A stretch of DNA of 64,000 bases from Campylobacter sp. CCUG 57310 (GCF_013201975.1 NZ_CP053845.1:1922001-1986000), one strand, 5' to 3'. Shown: positions 43,131 to 52,411, counted from the first letter of the stretch. Notes: a model not told the origin generated them from the letters alone. Translations and numbers: made by a program.

Positions 43131-45992
43131 TTGAAAAATAGCAAACCGACTATTTATACAAAATTACAATTTTTAGCTGTTGGTTCATCATTATGTTGTT
43201 TAACTATAGGCGTATTTGCTAAAGATATTGAGCTTCAAGATTTAAATGTTACAGCAAAAGCTCCTGCAAAACCTATTACAAAAAATAGCAAATTTCAAAG
43301 TGGAAAAATTTTATCAAAAGATTCAATAAATTCTTTTGCTGGACCCAAAAAAGGACTAACGGATCTACTTAAAACGAATCCGAATGTAAGCTTTGCCAAC
43401 AATCAATCAAATGCAAAAAACCAAGGAGAATTAGATCCTCAAGACATTAGCATTAATGGCGCAAGATTTTATCAGAATAGTTTTACAATAGATGGTATTA
43501 GTGTAAATAACGATTTAAATCCTGCCCAGCGTGTCTCCAATCAAAACAATGTCGAAGATGTCGGTAGTAGCGGCTCAAGAGGAATGATAGGTCATCCGCT
43601 TCCCGATATAGGCTCTGTTTCACAAGGAATAAATTTAGACCCAGGCTTAATTGAGACATTAAATGTTCATGATAGCTCAGTAAGTGCTAAATTCGGAGGT
43701 TTTCAGGGGGGAGTGATAGAAAGCAAAACACGAAATCCACGCAAAGGCTTTCATGGCAAGATTAGTAGCGCATATACAAGTGATTTAATGACAAAAGAAA
43801 TTATTGACGAACAAGAAAAAGAAGCTTTTAACAATTCAACAAAAGCACTTTATCAACCTAAATTCAAAAAGAAAAAACATACATTAGAGCTTGAAGGCTA
43901 TTTAACTGAAGATTTTGGACTCTTATTTAACTATACACGTCAAAACTCGATTATTCCACTTATCGCATACCATGAAAATTTTGCCTATTTTGCCGATGGC
44001 GAGCTAAAACGAAATCAAACACGTCAGAACGAGAATTTCTTCTTTAAGATAAAATATTTCCCAACTGATGAACTAACTATTACCCCAACTATCATCAAGG
44101 CTCCTAGTAGTGCAGTATATTATGACAATACATCCAAAAATAGCAAGCAAACTTTTCTCTCGGGCGGACTTATAGGTTCAATTGATGTCGGATATGAATT
44201 TGATGCTGGCAAATTTAATCAAGTATTCGGCTATTCAAACCTTACGGCTTCAAAAGATGCCGAACATGAATACTATAGACTTCCTGGTAGTAGCTTAAGA
44301 GAAAGAATACCTATGCCGGGCAGAGCCCTGCAAGAAAGAGTTCGAGTTTTTAAAACTGATGTTAATGAAGGTGGCTACGGAGATGTAACACAAGAGCAAA
44401 AAACACTCTCATACAAAGCAGATATTGAGTTGGAAAAGCAACTTTTGCTTAAACTTGATAATTTTGATATCGAACATACTTTTAGTGGAGGGTTTGAATT
44501 TAAAACTACTAAAGCAAAATATGACGTGAAAGAATTTAATGTTTATCAAAGTGCATACTCAAAAGTAGGCTACAACACAAAGACAGGTAAATTTAACGAA
44601 TATATTACATCATGTCAAGATGACGAGGAGGCTTGCTTTATCGAAGACGATGTCTTAACTCCTATAAATAGAAATAAAGTCGAAAAACAAAGACGCGGAT
44701 ATTTTTATACCAAAAAAACGCAATACAAAGGAAAAATTGAAACAAAGGTTAATGAGTTTTCATTATATTTACAAGAAGAAATTCAAGCCAATAACCTTAC
44801 AATAAGACCCGGAGTGCGATTTGAGACTGATACATACACAGGAGATTTACGCGTAGCACCGCGATTTGCTACTTCACTTGACATCGGCGATACTACTTTT
44901 AGTTTCGGACTCAACCGATACTATGGACGAGTTCCATACACTTTCGAGCTTAAAAACAATAGAGAAACTTTAGCCACTTACTATAAAAAGGAAGGTTTTA
45001 ATACCGACGGTTCATATAACCCCGATAAATATAAATTTATAATAGACGAAAAAGAAAAAAATAAGAAAGGACGAATTTATAAAAAACTCAAAGTTCCGTA
45101 TGATGACGAAATAGCGCTTGGTATATCTCAAGATATAGATAATTACAATATAGCCTTTAAATATATTCGCAGAAAAGGAAGGGATCAAATTTTTGATAGT
45201 TTAGCACTAAGCGAAGGTTTTAATAGAAGTGATTTTGAAAAAAATAATAACAAAAATAAATATACTGACTTTACAAAATTAAGAATTTATACAAATAAAG
45301 GTAAAAGCAAAAGTGATATCTACACTTTTGCGGTTAGCAATATTAAACCGATAAAACTTCCAAATTCGCTACATAAATTTGAACTTGGTTTTAATTATAC
45401 TAAAAAACGATCAAATTCATTTGCATACAACTCATTTGTACAAGGTTTTACCGACGTACCTAAAATTTATAAGCCTAACGTTGATTATATTCCCAATTAT
45501 GATTACATTAAACTTAACGGTAAATACATCAAACTAGAAGATGCTCCGGCAGAAGATTTTAGCAGAGACTGGGCACTCATGCTTAGTACTATTTCAATCT
45601 TTCATCAAATAAATATGACCGTCGGCAATACTTTTAAAATTCAAGCTCCTCTTAAACGGGTATACCCAGTTTATGTAAATAAAGTAGATAAAAACGGAAA
45701 AATTAAAAAAGAGCAAGAAACATCACTTTATAATGGCCATAAAGTCGGCTCATACGAAACACAAAAAGTATCCAATCCGTATTTTAATTGGGATATAAGA
45801 ATCGGATTCGAGTTTAATATGCCGAAAAAATCACATTTTTTCATCAATCTTGACGTGCTAAATGTCTTAAGTAGAAAAAATAAAACAGGCGAACGAAATA
45901 TTAACGAAGCGGATGGATCGTTAAATGCACAATATATCAACACGTACGAATCCGGTCGTCAGTACTGGATTGAAGGAGGATACAAATGGTAG
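43131..45992 (+). CDS. Large TonB-dependent outer-membrane receptor
   Basis: The 953-residue protein has a long signal region (LQFLAVGSSLCCLTIGVFAKD), a TonB-box-like IELQDLNVTAK (residues ~32-42) and a plug domain (about residues 50-195; QDISINGARFYQNSFTIDG). A large barrel ends in Trp (YWIEGGYKW). It is larger than most siderophore receptors and lacks FRAP/NPNL heme motifs; the ligand is unknown. TTG start with GGAGA nine bases upstream. It is followed by exbB, exbD and tonB in overlapping order, so receptor and energiser are made together. Confidence 0.88.
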   Translation: MKNSKPTIYTKLQFLAVGSSLCCLTIGVFAKDIELQDLNVTAKAPAKPITKNSKFQSGKILSKDSINSFAGPKKGLTDLLKTNPNVSFANNQSNAKNQGELDPQDISINGARFYQNSFTIDGISVNNDLNPAQRVSNQNNVEDVGSSGSRGMIGHPLPDIGSVSQGINLDPGLIETLNVHDSSVSAKFGGFQGGVIESKTRNPRKGFHGKISSAYTSDLMTKEIIDEQEKEAFNNSTKALYQPKFKKKKHTLELEGYLTEDFGLLFNYTRQNSIIPLIAYHENFAYFADGELKRNQTRQNENFFFKIKYFPTDELTITPTIIKAPSSAVYYDNTSKNSKQTFLSGGLIGSIDVGYEFDAGKFNQVFGYSNLTASKDAEHEYYRLPGSSLRERIPMPGRALQERVRVFKTDVNEGGYGDVTQEQKTLSYKADIELEKQLLLKLDNFDIEHTFSGGFEFKTTKAKYDVKEFNVYQSAYSKVGYNTKTGKFNEYITSCQDDEEACFIEDDVLTPINRNKVEKQRRGYFYTKKTQYKGKIETKVNEFSLYLQEEIQANNLTIRPGVRFETDTYTGDLRVAPRFATSLDIGDTTFSFGLNRYYGRVPYTFELKNNRETLATYYKKEGFNTDGSYNPDKYKFIIDEKEKNKKGRIYKKLKVPYDDEIALGISQDIDNYNIAFKYIRRKGRDQIFDSLALSEGFNRSDFEKNNNKNKYTDFTKLRIYTNKGKSKSDIYTFAVSNIKPIKLPNSLHKFELGFNYTKKRSNSFAYNSFVQGFTDVPKIYKPNVDYIPNYDYIKLNGKYIKLEDAPAEDFSRDWALMLSTISIFHQINMTVGNTFKIQAPLKRVYPVYVNKVDKNGKIKKEQETSLYNGHKVGSYETQKVSNPYFNWDIRIGFEFNMPKKSHFFINLDVLNVLSRKNKTGERNINEADGSLNAQYINTYESGRQYWIEGGYKW

Positions 45993-46432
45993 AATTAATG
46001 GAATTTTTAAACCAATATATTGATTTAATCATATTTTGGATTTTAGGATTAATGAGTTTTGTGGTTGTTGCACTTGGTATTGAGCGAATGATATTTTTTA
46101 TACGCTACAAACAAGACAGTTATACCGATATCACAGAACTTGAACTTGATGTTACTCGCAATCTAACAGCCATCGGAATAATCGGCTCAAATGCGCCTTA
46201 TGTCGGACTCCTCGGTACTGTTTTGGGTATTATTATTACATTTTACAGCATGGGGCAAAGTGGCAATTTTGAAACTTCCACTATAATGACAGGTCTTTCG
46301 CTTGCACTTAAAGCAACTGCACTAGGTATAGCCGTAGCCATACCTAGTCTTGTTATTCACGGTTTTGCACTACGTTCCGCAGAAAAATGTATTAGTAAAT
46401 TCAAAAAGAGTAATCATGGATATCAAAAATGA
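45986..46432 (+). CDS. exbB: ExbB/TolQ-type proton-channel subunit
   Basis: The 148-residue protein has three membrane segments (LIIFWILGLMSFVVVALGI; PYVGLLGTVLGIIITFYSMG; SLALKATALGIAVAIPSLVI), with the conserved GLLGTVxGI motif of MotA/TolQ/ExbB proteins. It is a short ExbB, as usual in Campylobacterota. It starts 7 bp inside the receptor gene and ends 17 bp inside exbD. Confidence 0.93.
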   Translation: MVELMEFLNQYIDLIIFWILGLMSFVVVALGIERMIFFIRYKQDSYTDITELELDVTRNLTAIGIIGSNAPYVGLLGTVLGIIITFYSMGQSGNFETSTIMTGLSLALKATALGIAVAIPSLVIHGFALRSAEKCISKFKKSNHGYQK

Positions 46433-46805
46433 CTTTAAACTAAATGTCGTACCACTTATTGATGTTATGCTTGTATTGCTTGCAATCGTATTAACGGCGG
46501 CAAGTTTTATTGAATATAGCAAGATAAACATAACTTTACCCGATTCTAATCCGAGCCTAGACAAAGAAGATTTACCAAAAGAGAAAATTGAGTTAACACT
46601 AGACGCAAACGGTGAAATAAGTATAAATGAACGTGTAATTGATATGGACGATTTACGTAACGAGTTAAATATATTACAAAAAGATCAATTTATACTATTT
46701 AAGGGTGACAAAGAAGCTCAATTTGGTAAATTTGTAGATATTTTACAACTTCTAAAAGAATTTGAGTTGCAAAATTTTTTAATCATGACACGATCAAAGA
46801 CATGA
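46416..46805 (+). CDS. exbD: ExbD/TolR-type transport subunit
   Basis: The 129-residue protein starts MDIKNDFKLNVVPLIDVMLV, with the essential membrane Asp in the PLIDVMLVLLAI segment. A periplasmic domain follows, ending with the family pattern DGE..VNE / LKEFELQNFLIMT. ATG at 46416 fits the family N terminus better than an in-frame start 66 bp upstream that lies inside exbB. It overlaps tonB by 4 bp. Confidence 0.93.
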   Translation: MDIKNDFKLNVVPLIDVMLVLLAIVLTAASFIEYSKINITLPDSNPSLDKEDLPKEKIELTLDANGEISINERVIDMDDLRNELNILQKDQFILFKGDKEAQFGKFVDILQLLKEFELQNFLIMTRSKT

Positions 46806-47581
46806 AAAGAAATATAAATTTATTTGTAGCTTTTGTGATCTCAGCAATCTTGCACATTGCACTTATATTACTTTTTATCTTCAAAAGCATCTCTCACAAT
46901 ACAAATATTGCCAAAGAAAAGAGTAGCGAAGAAGCTTTCGGTATAAGTTTTGCACAAATTTCTGATGCAAATCAAAATAGTGATGCTTTGGCTAAAGAGA
47001 CACCAAAAGTAGAACAGCAAACACAAGAAGTTCAGGATCAAAAAGAGATTGAGGTTAGAGAGGAAATTAAAGAAATTAAAAAAGAGATTAAAGAGATTAA
47101 AAAAGAAAAAAAAATTAAAAAACCTAAACCAAAGCCCCAAAAACCGACAGAGCAACCAAAAATTTCCAAAGAAAAACCTCAAGAAATCGAAGAAAAAAGA
47201 GAGCCAGCTGCGAAATCGCAACCAAATATAGCTGCAAATAACAACATAAACACTGCAGGCGGTACCACTCAAAGCGGTGTATCTACACCAGATCGACAAG
47301 GAGGTTCAAACTTAGATGGTGAAATTTATAAAGCGCTTAAAAAACATATGAGCTATCCCAAAAAAGCAATAGAGCAAGAAATTCAAGGGCGTGTTATAGT
47401 AGAATTTAAGCAAATTGACAACGAAAATTTTGAATATATACGCATTGTCCAAAGTAGCGGACACAAAGTACTAGACAATCATGCAATAAAAATTGTTAAT
47501 AATGCTCGCTATTCACTTCCCGTAGAATCTTATAATATAAATATCAAAACCCCTATAGTATTTGATTTAAATGAAATTTGA
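46802..47581 (+). CDS. tonB: TonB energy-transducing protein
   Basis: The 259-residue protein has one N-terminal membrane anchor (LFVAFVISAILHIALILLFIF, with the TonB-type SxxxH arrangement). A long Glu/Lys then Lys/Pro-rich periplasm-spanning segment (about residues 85-140: EIKEIKKEIKEIKKEKK, KPKPKPQKP) follows. The C-terminal TonB domain (YPKKAIEQEIQGRVIVEFKQ, about 181-200) contacts the receptor TonB box. It is the last gene of the operon, and a weak hairpin follows at 47637-47672. Confidence 0.93.
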   Translation: MKRNINLFVAFVISAILHIALILLFIFKSISHNTNIAKEKSSEEAFGISFAQISDANQNSDALAKETPKVEQQTQEVQDQKEIEVREEIKEIKKEIKEIKKEKKIKKPKPKPQKPTEQPKISKEKPQEIEEKREPAAKSQPNIAANNNINTAGGTTQSGVSTPDRQGGSNLDGEIYKALKKHMSYPKKAIEQEIQGRVIVEFKQIDNENFEYIRIVQSSGHKVLDNHAIKIVNNARYSLPVESYNINIKTPIVFDLNEI

Positions 47582-48272
47582 TTTAAAAATTTATCAACAA
47601 CTAGAAACATCTATAATTATTTACAAGTCATTCAAAAGACTCTTGTTTTAATCAATAAAATAACAGAGTTTTAAAATACAAAAGAGGGGATTCAAACTGG
47701 TTCGCTTGAAAAAAATAAAGATATCGTGTTCATGAAAATGAGCTTGTTCTTATAAAGCGCCTTAACAAGCGATAAAACTTCTATCATTAGAGCTTTTGTG
47801 GATCTATATAAGATCTCAAACGATTGATTTGTACAAAAGGAATTAATATAAATTCTTAACAACATTAAAGAATAAAGAGGAGCTATATCTTATTATAGGC
47901 AAAAAATATTTTACATGATAATTTGATTACAAATAGTCTCTTATATCCAAATTTAAATTGTGACTTAAACATTATTTTTTTGTTTATTTAAAGAAGCTAA
48001 ATTTGAAAAATTTAAGCATCAGCAAAACAATCGGAGATGACAACAATAAACTATCAGGCAGCAAAAATCAAGAGTAGCGTTTTTAAAGGCTATTATGAAA
48101 ATTTTTATTTACTGCAAGCTCGTCACTAGATAGGGATAATAAAATACGATAGTTGATCTATTGTAGCATCTTAAACAAAATACTAAGCCATTGTTTTTGC
48201 ACGAATAGTGATAATGAAAAACTAGCAAAGATAGGTGATAAAGAATATATAGATTAATAGAGTTCATTGCTA

Positions 48273-48288
48273 AAATGGTGGGTTAAGC
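48273..48288. repeat. Candidate left attachment core
   Basis: AAATGGTGGGTTAAGC resembles AAATGGTGGAGTTAAGC at 58783-58799 (one substitution/one-base indel), and both are followed by ACTTAAATA within 30 bp. The element lies between the two. Confidence 0.4.
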
Positions 48289-48349
48289 TCACTCGAAAGT
48301 AATACTTAAATACCGATAAAATAGATATTTAAAACTTTAAGTTTCAGAA

Positions 48350-48373
48350 AGTCCCTTAATTAGTCCCTTATTT
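48350..48373 (+). repeat. Candidate integrase arm-type sites, left end
   Basis: Two tandem 12-mers, AGTCCCTTAATT and AGTCCCTTATTT. The same motif occurs three times at 58615-58656 at the other end, including a shared 17-mer (48348-48364 and 58631-58647). Confidence 0.5.
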
Positions 48374-48567
48374 ACTTTTTATTTTAAAACTATAGGTTCT
48401 TTATGTTTTGTATTATACCATATTCTGGTATATAAGAACTAAGATTTTTTATTTTATATAAAATCAGACATCTTTTTATAGTTATATTATTGTATTTTCA
48501 TGTTATGTAACAAATGCACAAGGTTTTCATTGTAAGAGTGCTGAAAAATTCTGCTATAACTTTAAAA

Positions 48568-48932
48568 ATGTTATTAATATTAAAAGAAAAATACGTCAAG
48601 GATAAAATTGTAAAAAATATAAGCATAGGTAAAATCAACTTTGCATTTACTTTATATATACTGCATGTTTTAGGAGTTAAAAATTAGAATTAGACTGCTC
48701 TTGGTTAATCACAAAAGAGCATATTGAATGTTAATATGCAATTAAGATTATCAAACTCAAGAATAGAAATATTGAGCATGTATTAAACGAACTTCAAAAT
48801 TTCATCAAATTCATTAATAACAAAAGAAGGAGCATAGTTTTATTTGATACCGCTACTAATGAATTTGGTATAATAAATAAATATGCAAGTATTTTTACGT
48901 ATTACATATCTAATCAAAAAATAAATTATTGA
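48568..48932 (+). pseudogene. Remnant of a polymorphic-toxin nuclease C-terminal domain
   Basis: The first frame (ATG 48568) reads KEKYVKDKIVKNISIGKIN and stops at TAG 48685. The next frame continues SWLITKEHIEC, then after TAA at 48732 resumes to FDTATNEFGIINKYASIFTYY and a TGA at 48930. IGKI, ITKEHI and FDxxTNEFGIINK..xxRTYY-like patterns are those of the barnase/EndoU/colicin-like nuclease tails found at the ends of phage and contact-dependent toxins. One frameshift and two stops show it is dead. The CPCC gene follows 48 bp later. Confidence 0.6.
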
Positions 48933-48980
48933 CTAGATCAAGTAAAAAAATATGCACTATAATAAAAGAGGAGCTTAAAT

Positions 48981-49226
48981 ATGGTTAGATGTCCTTGCTG
49001 CGGATATCTAACCATAGTAGATAAAGAGGATAAGAATTTAATACAAGATGTTTGTCCTGTTTGTTTTTGGCAATATAATACGGAAGCCATAAATAACCCG
49101 AGTAAAATAATAGAGCCAAATATAGTATCTTTAAATGAGGCTAGACAAAACTATAAAGAGTATAAAGCTTCAAGCAAGCTAGGCTCTATAAATGCAAGAG
49201 AGCCTATGGATGATGAGTTGCTTTAA
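48981..49226 (+). CDS. CPCC-family cysteine-rich protein
   Basis: The 81-residue protein starts MVRCPCCGYLTIVDKED, continues DVCPVCFWQYN, and carries NEARQNYKEY further on. CPCCGY...CPVCFWxxD/N is the hallmark of the CPCC family, a probable zinc-binding fold often found near polymorphic toxins and thought to act as immunity proteins. Here it follows a decayed nuclease-toxin tail, which fits an immunity role that has outlived its toxin. GAGGAG precedes the ATG. The C terminus looks complete. Confidence 0.75.
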   Translation: MVRCPCCGYLTIVDKEDKNLIQDVCPVCFWQYNTEAINNPSKIIEPNIVSLNEARQNYKEYKASSKLGSINAREPMDDELL

Positions 49227-49405
49227 AAAAGCTTTTATCATATCATAATTATATTGTGAGGATGTAAAGCCTATATCCTCACTATTAAAATAAAAAGGAC
49301 AAATTGACTTAGGTGCTTGACATAGTATCTTTGATTAACTTTTATACATGAATTTTAAAAAAAATAAGCAACAAATTCACTCTTTTATTTTTTTATTTCA
49401 ATAAT

Positions 49406-51382
49406 TCACACCCTCACATCCACTCTCTTATAGAATCTATCCTTCTCTTGTATCTGTTTATCATTGCTATTTAGAGTATGGTTAAGATATGAGATATTGT
49501 ATAACTCATTTGAGCTTATTATGTTATTATCTGCTAGATGTATTAAAAACCTAACTTCATTATTTTTCATTATCTTGCTTATCGCTGTTGCTCCAAGCTC
49601 TTTTAAGCTTACAAATTTATCATCTTGTTTAATAGCTATGGTTTCAAAGTCAAGGCTGTTTAACTCTTCTTTACTCATATTCTTAGCTTCAAGGTTAATG
49701 CTAGCTCTTTTATCTCCTGAAGTATTTAATTTACCGGTATCCGTATATAGATCTCTTACGTCTATCTCCCTACCGCTATCAAATTTTAAAGTTATGGTTC
49801 CGTTACTATTCATTCTCATAGCTATTACGCTATCGCTATCGTTTAATGATAGTGCAGCCTTATTACTATCTGATTCAAAGGCTCTTTTTACTTTTTCTAA
49901 ATTTGATATGCTAAATTCTAATCCCGTAGCTTTTTTAAACTCATTTTCCATAGCAAGCATATAAGATGATTTACTATCTTTTAGTTTAGATATTAGCTCA
50001 TCTGCGTTTTGCACATCATAATCTTTTAAATTCTTACTTAGCCACTCTATATCTTTAGTATGAGCATCAAGCTCTTTATTGTAATCGTTATAAAACTTCA
50101 TAAAGCTACTTCTTTGATATCTGGTGTATGAGAAGTCTTTATCTTTAGGAGTGTCTGATTCTATTATAGGATTAAACTCGCTAAGCTTTAGCTTTCCGTC
50201 AAATCCAACCTTTTCATAAGCAAAGTTATTAAATCCGCTATCTTTGTTAAATATGTTATTGTTTCTTAGATCTACCCATCCGTCTTTATCCGCATAGGTA
50301 TTAAAGAACTTTTTAGTATCAGATCTATCTATTTTTTGGTATCTGGATTCAGCTGAAAATGTTGTGTAGGGGTTTGAAGAGTAGTAAGATATTCTATGAT
50401 CTATATTTGTAGTATCTACAAAATTTCTCATATCGTTATTGGCAAGTGATTCGGAGTTAATGATATCTCTTCTTTTTTGATTCCAATTAACGACATCCTT
50501 ATTTATAAATTTAGTTAGATCGATATCGGGTGCTACATCGCTTAAATTTGCTATCTTTTCATTTCCTTCTTTATCGTATCCTCTTGCCTTAAGCTTACTA
50601 AACAGCTTATCGCTTGAATTTAATATTCCGTCTGCGTTACTATCAAAGTTAAAAAGTAAAGCATTGCTGGTAAGCTTTCCTATGCCTAGCTTATCGTTAT
50701 CTCCGTATAAATCTAAAAATACCTCTACGTCACCGTATTTAGTATGTAAAGTGCTTGATGAGGCGTAAGAATTTAAATTTGATGATTTGGTGTTTTCAAG
50801 ATATCCGCTTTGATCTATGAAAGCCATGCTGATTGAGTGAGGGTCTGCGTTTATGCCTTGAAAGTATCTATTTCCCCTAAGAGAGCCATTGATATAAGCA
50901 TTTGAAGTATCAACTCCGTATTTTTCCTTAATCTCTTTTAGTGCGTTATGATCGTTTAATACGCTATCCATTCTTTGCTCGTCTTTAACCGAATATCTTG
51001 AATTAAGATATGTAAAGTCATATTTGGCAAAGTCTCCGACCAAGGTAGGAGATGAGCGATAATAATAGTCTAAGCCGTTGTTTCTGTTAAGTATGTTGTT
51101 TGTATTGATATTTTTAAATGAGCCGTCTTTGTTTAAAGTATCGCTATAGTTAATATCCATAATATTATTTACACGAAATTTTGAGATAATACTGCTTGAC
51201 TGAGCTCTTAAAAAGTCTTTTGCTCTATACTCTATTTGTGATTGTCTATTGAGGTATTCTGCCGAAGTCATGATCTCATCGCCAACCTTAACCGTTTCTT
51301 TTAAAGAGTGGTTTTTATTTGCTCTAGCTATATCTACATCAGGTAGTTTTAAAAATGAGACATTGTTTGAACTGCTTATCAT
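49406..51382 (-). CDS. 658-aa protein with EF-hand-like loops, predicted flagellum-coregulated cargo
   Basis: I do not recognise the family. The protein has no signal peptide and is rich in Ser, Asn, Asp and Lys. It contains a canonical-looking calcium loop DSNADGILNSSD (about residues 245-256) and a partial one, DKDGWVDLRNN (about 364-374). Low-complexity N terminus MISSSNNVSFLKLPD and absence of Cys resemble proteins exported through the flagellar secretion system. A sigma-28-like promoter (TAAACAAA-N11-GTCGATAT) sits just upstream, and AAAGGA precedes the ATG. It is divergent from the 265-aa gene, which has the same promoter type. Confidence 0.65.
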   Translation of the reverse strand: MISSSNNVSFLKLPDVDIARANKNHSLKETVKVGDEIMTSAEYLNRQSQIEYRAKDFLRAQSSSIISKFRVNNIMDINYSDTLNKDGSFKNINTNNILNRNNGLDYYYRSSPTLVGDFAKYDFTYLNSRYSVKDEQRMDSVLNDHNALKEIKEKYGVDTSNAYINGSLRGNRYFQGINADPHSISMAFIDQSGYLENTKSSNLNSYASSSTLHTKYGDVEVFLDLYGDNDKLGIGKLTSNALLFNFDSNADGILNSSDKLFSKLKARGYDKEGNEKIANLSDVAPDIDLTKFINKDVVNWNQKRRDIINSESLANNDMRNFVDTTNIDHRISYYSSNPYTTFSAESRYQKIDRSDTKKFFNTYADKDGWVDLRNNNIFNKDSGFNNFAYEKVGFDGKLKLSEFNPIIESDTPKDKDFSYTRYQRSSFMKFYNDYNKELDAHTKDIEWLSKNLKDYDVQNADELISKLKDSKSSYMLAMENEFKKATGLEFSISNLEKVKRAFESDSNKAALSLNDSDSVIAMRMNSNGTITLKFDSGREIDVRDLYTDTGKLNTSGDKRASINLEAKNMSKEELNSLDFETIAIKQDDKFVSLKELGATAISKIMKNNEVRFLIHLADNNIISSNELYNISYLNHTLNSNDKQIQEKDRFYKRVDVRV

Positions 51383-51410
51383 TTAAATCCTTTTAAAAGA
51401 CATTCAGGAT

Positions 51411-51437
51411 ATATCGACAAAATTTAAGATTTGTTTA
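51411..51437 (-). promoter_or_regulatory. Sigma-28-like promoter of the 658-aa gene
   Basis: On the minus strand TAAACAAA is 11 bp from GTCGATAT. Flagellar sigma-28 promoters have TAAAGTTT-N11-GCCGATAA, with CGATAT common in Campylobacter. It lies 29 bp from the start codon. Confidence 0.55.
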
Positions 51438-51500
51438 TGATGATTTCATACTTAATAGATATTTTAAATCAATACTAATGGTTATTACAGATTAAAAGAC

Positions 51501-51527
51501 TTAAGAAAATTTAACATTAGCCGATAT
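51501..51527 (+). promoter_or_regulatory. Sigma-28-like promoter of the 265-aa gene
   Basis: TTAAGAAA, an 11-bp spacer and GCCGATAT match the sigma-28 -35 and -10 pattern with exact spacing. The start codon follows 86 bp downstream. Confidence 0.6.
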
Positions 51528-51613
51528 GAATACAGAGTGTTTTATAAATTTCAAAGGATTTTTTAAACAAACCTTTTATCCTTTGAAACAATTTTTAATG
51601 TTTAAAGGGTCAC

Positions 51614-52411
51614 ATGATGCAAATATCCAACCAAACGCCTACGATACCAATTGATATTAAAAAATACAGCAGAGAAAATATAGCAAAAGAGATAGGCTTT
51701 AAAGGTGAGTTAAAAGATTTCTTTATAAAAGAAGTAAACGGTATGGGTTCAGGTGACTTCTTAAGACTAAGCGATAAGGATAGAGCAAAGCTACATGATA
51801 GACTTGTGTATCCGCTTACCGGCTATACAAGAGGAGAGGAAGCTAAAGTTAGCATCTTTGGCAAGCTTATGGGATACGATCCTAATTTTAGTAGTGAAGA
51901 GATTAGGGATTTAAAAGATTTTATAGACGAGAGTAAATCTTTAGGTATAGAAAAAATACCTACGATGGCATTAAGAGATACTGTCTTTACTGTAAATGAG
52001 TTAATACAAACTTATGCCAGTCATCATCTTTTAGCTTTGGTTGATTTTAAAGGAACTAAGACTGCGGATTTGCTTGATTCTGATCTTAGTATAGATGAGT
52101 TTAAAGCTCAGTGGGCTAAACATACCTTGCAAGAGAGGTTTAACGTAGTATTATCCGATGAAGATGCTAAAAATTCTATAGAAATACTAAAAAAGCTTCA
52201 GAGCGAACAAGATAACGAGCCTAAAGCAAAAGAAAAAGAGAAGAAATTTAAACCTATGCAAGTAGTTAGTAAGATGGAAACTTACAAAGATGAAGCTACA
52301 AGCGAACTAAGAGAGCTATATGAATTTATAAAGCGTGAATTCGATAACGGAAAAAGCATATTCGGCATACTAGAAGCCGTTGCTAAAAGCAGAAAGGATA
52401 TGCTAGTATAA
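51614..52411 (+). CDS. 265-aa protein of unknown function, predicted flagellum-coregulated cargo
   Basis: Not recognised. The protein has no signal peptide or membrane segment and is predicted mostly helical. It starts MMQISNQTPTIPIDIKKYS and has KDFFIKEVNGMGSGDFLRLS near residue 33, a DLKDFIDESKSLGI helix and a Lys/Glu-rich linker (EPKAKEKEKKFKP, about residues 208-220). A sigma-28-like promoter lies upstream and AAAGGG precedes the ATGATG start. Divergent pairing with the 658-aa gene under the same promoter type suggests joint expression with late flagellar genes and possible export. Confidence 0.6.
   Translation: MMQISNQTPTIPIDIKKYSRENIAKEIGFKGELKDFFIKEVNGMGSGDFLRLSDKDRAKLHDRLVYPLTGYTRGEEAKVSIFGKLMGYDPNFSSEEIRDLKDFIDESKSLGIEKIPTMALRDTVFTVNELIQTYASHHLLALVDFKGTKTADLLDSDLSIDEFKAQWAKHTLQERFNVVLSDEDAKNSIEILKKLQSEQDNEPKAKEKEKKFKPMQVVSKMETYKDEATSELRELYEFIKREFDNGKSIFGILEAVAKSRKDMLV

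Larger units (their letters stand above)
47582..48567. other. About 1 kb of decayed or non-coding DNA at the island's left edge
   Basis: No intact gene is supported. Short open pieces look like remnants. One near 47740-47826 reads LTSDKTSIIRAFVDLYKIS after a frameshift, resembling a ribbon-helix-helix tail. Another at 48037 starts MTTINYQAAKIKSSVFKG and stops after 31 codons. A nested inverted repeat (TATACCA..TGGTATA) lies at 48414-48432. Candidate att core and arm sites are listed separately. Confidence 0.5.

Noticed and set aside
46868-47299. Phe-rich 143-codon minus-strand frame inside tonB
   Set aside because: It mirrors the Lys/Glu-rich TonB linker (AAA codons read as TTT) and has no independent support.
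47640-47960. Ribbon-helix-helix regulator gene
   Set aside because: Only a ~22-residue stretch after a frameshift resembles such a protein; too short to call a gene.
48265-48310. tRNA gene remnant (TTCGAG...CCACCA on the minus strand)
   Set aside because: The T-stem does not pair (no G53-C61), and no anticodon or D arm can be found; kept only as a possible att core.
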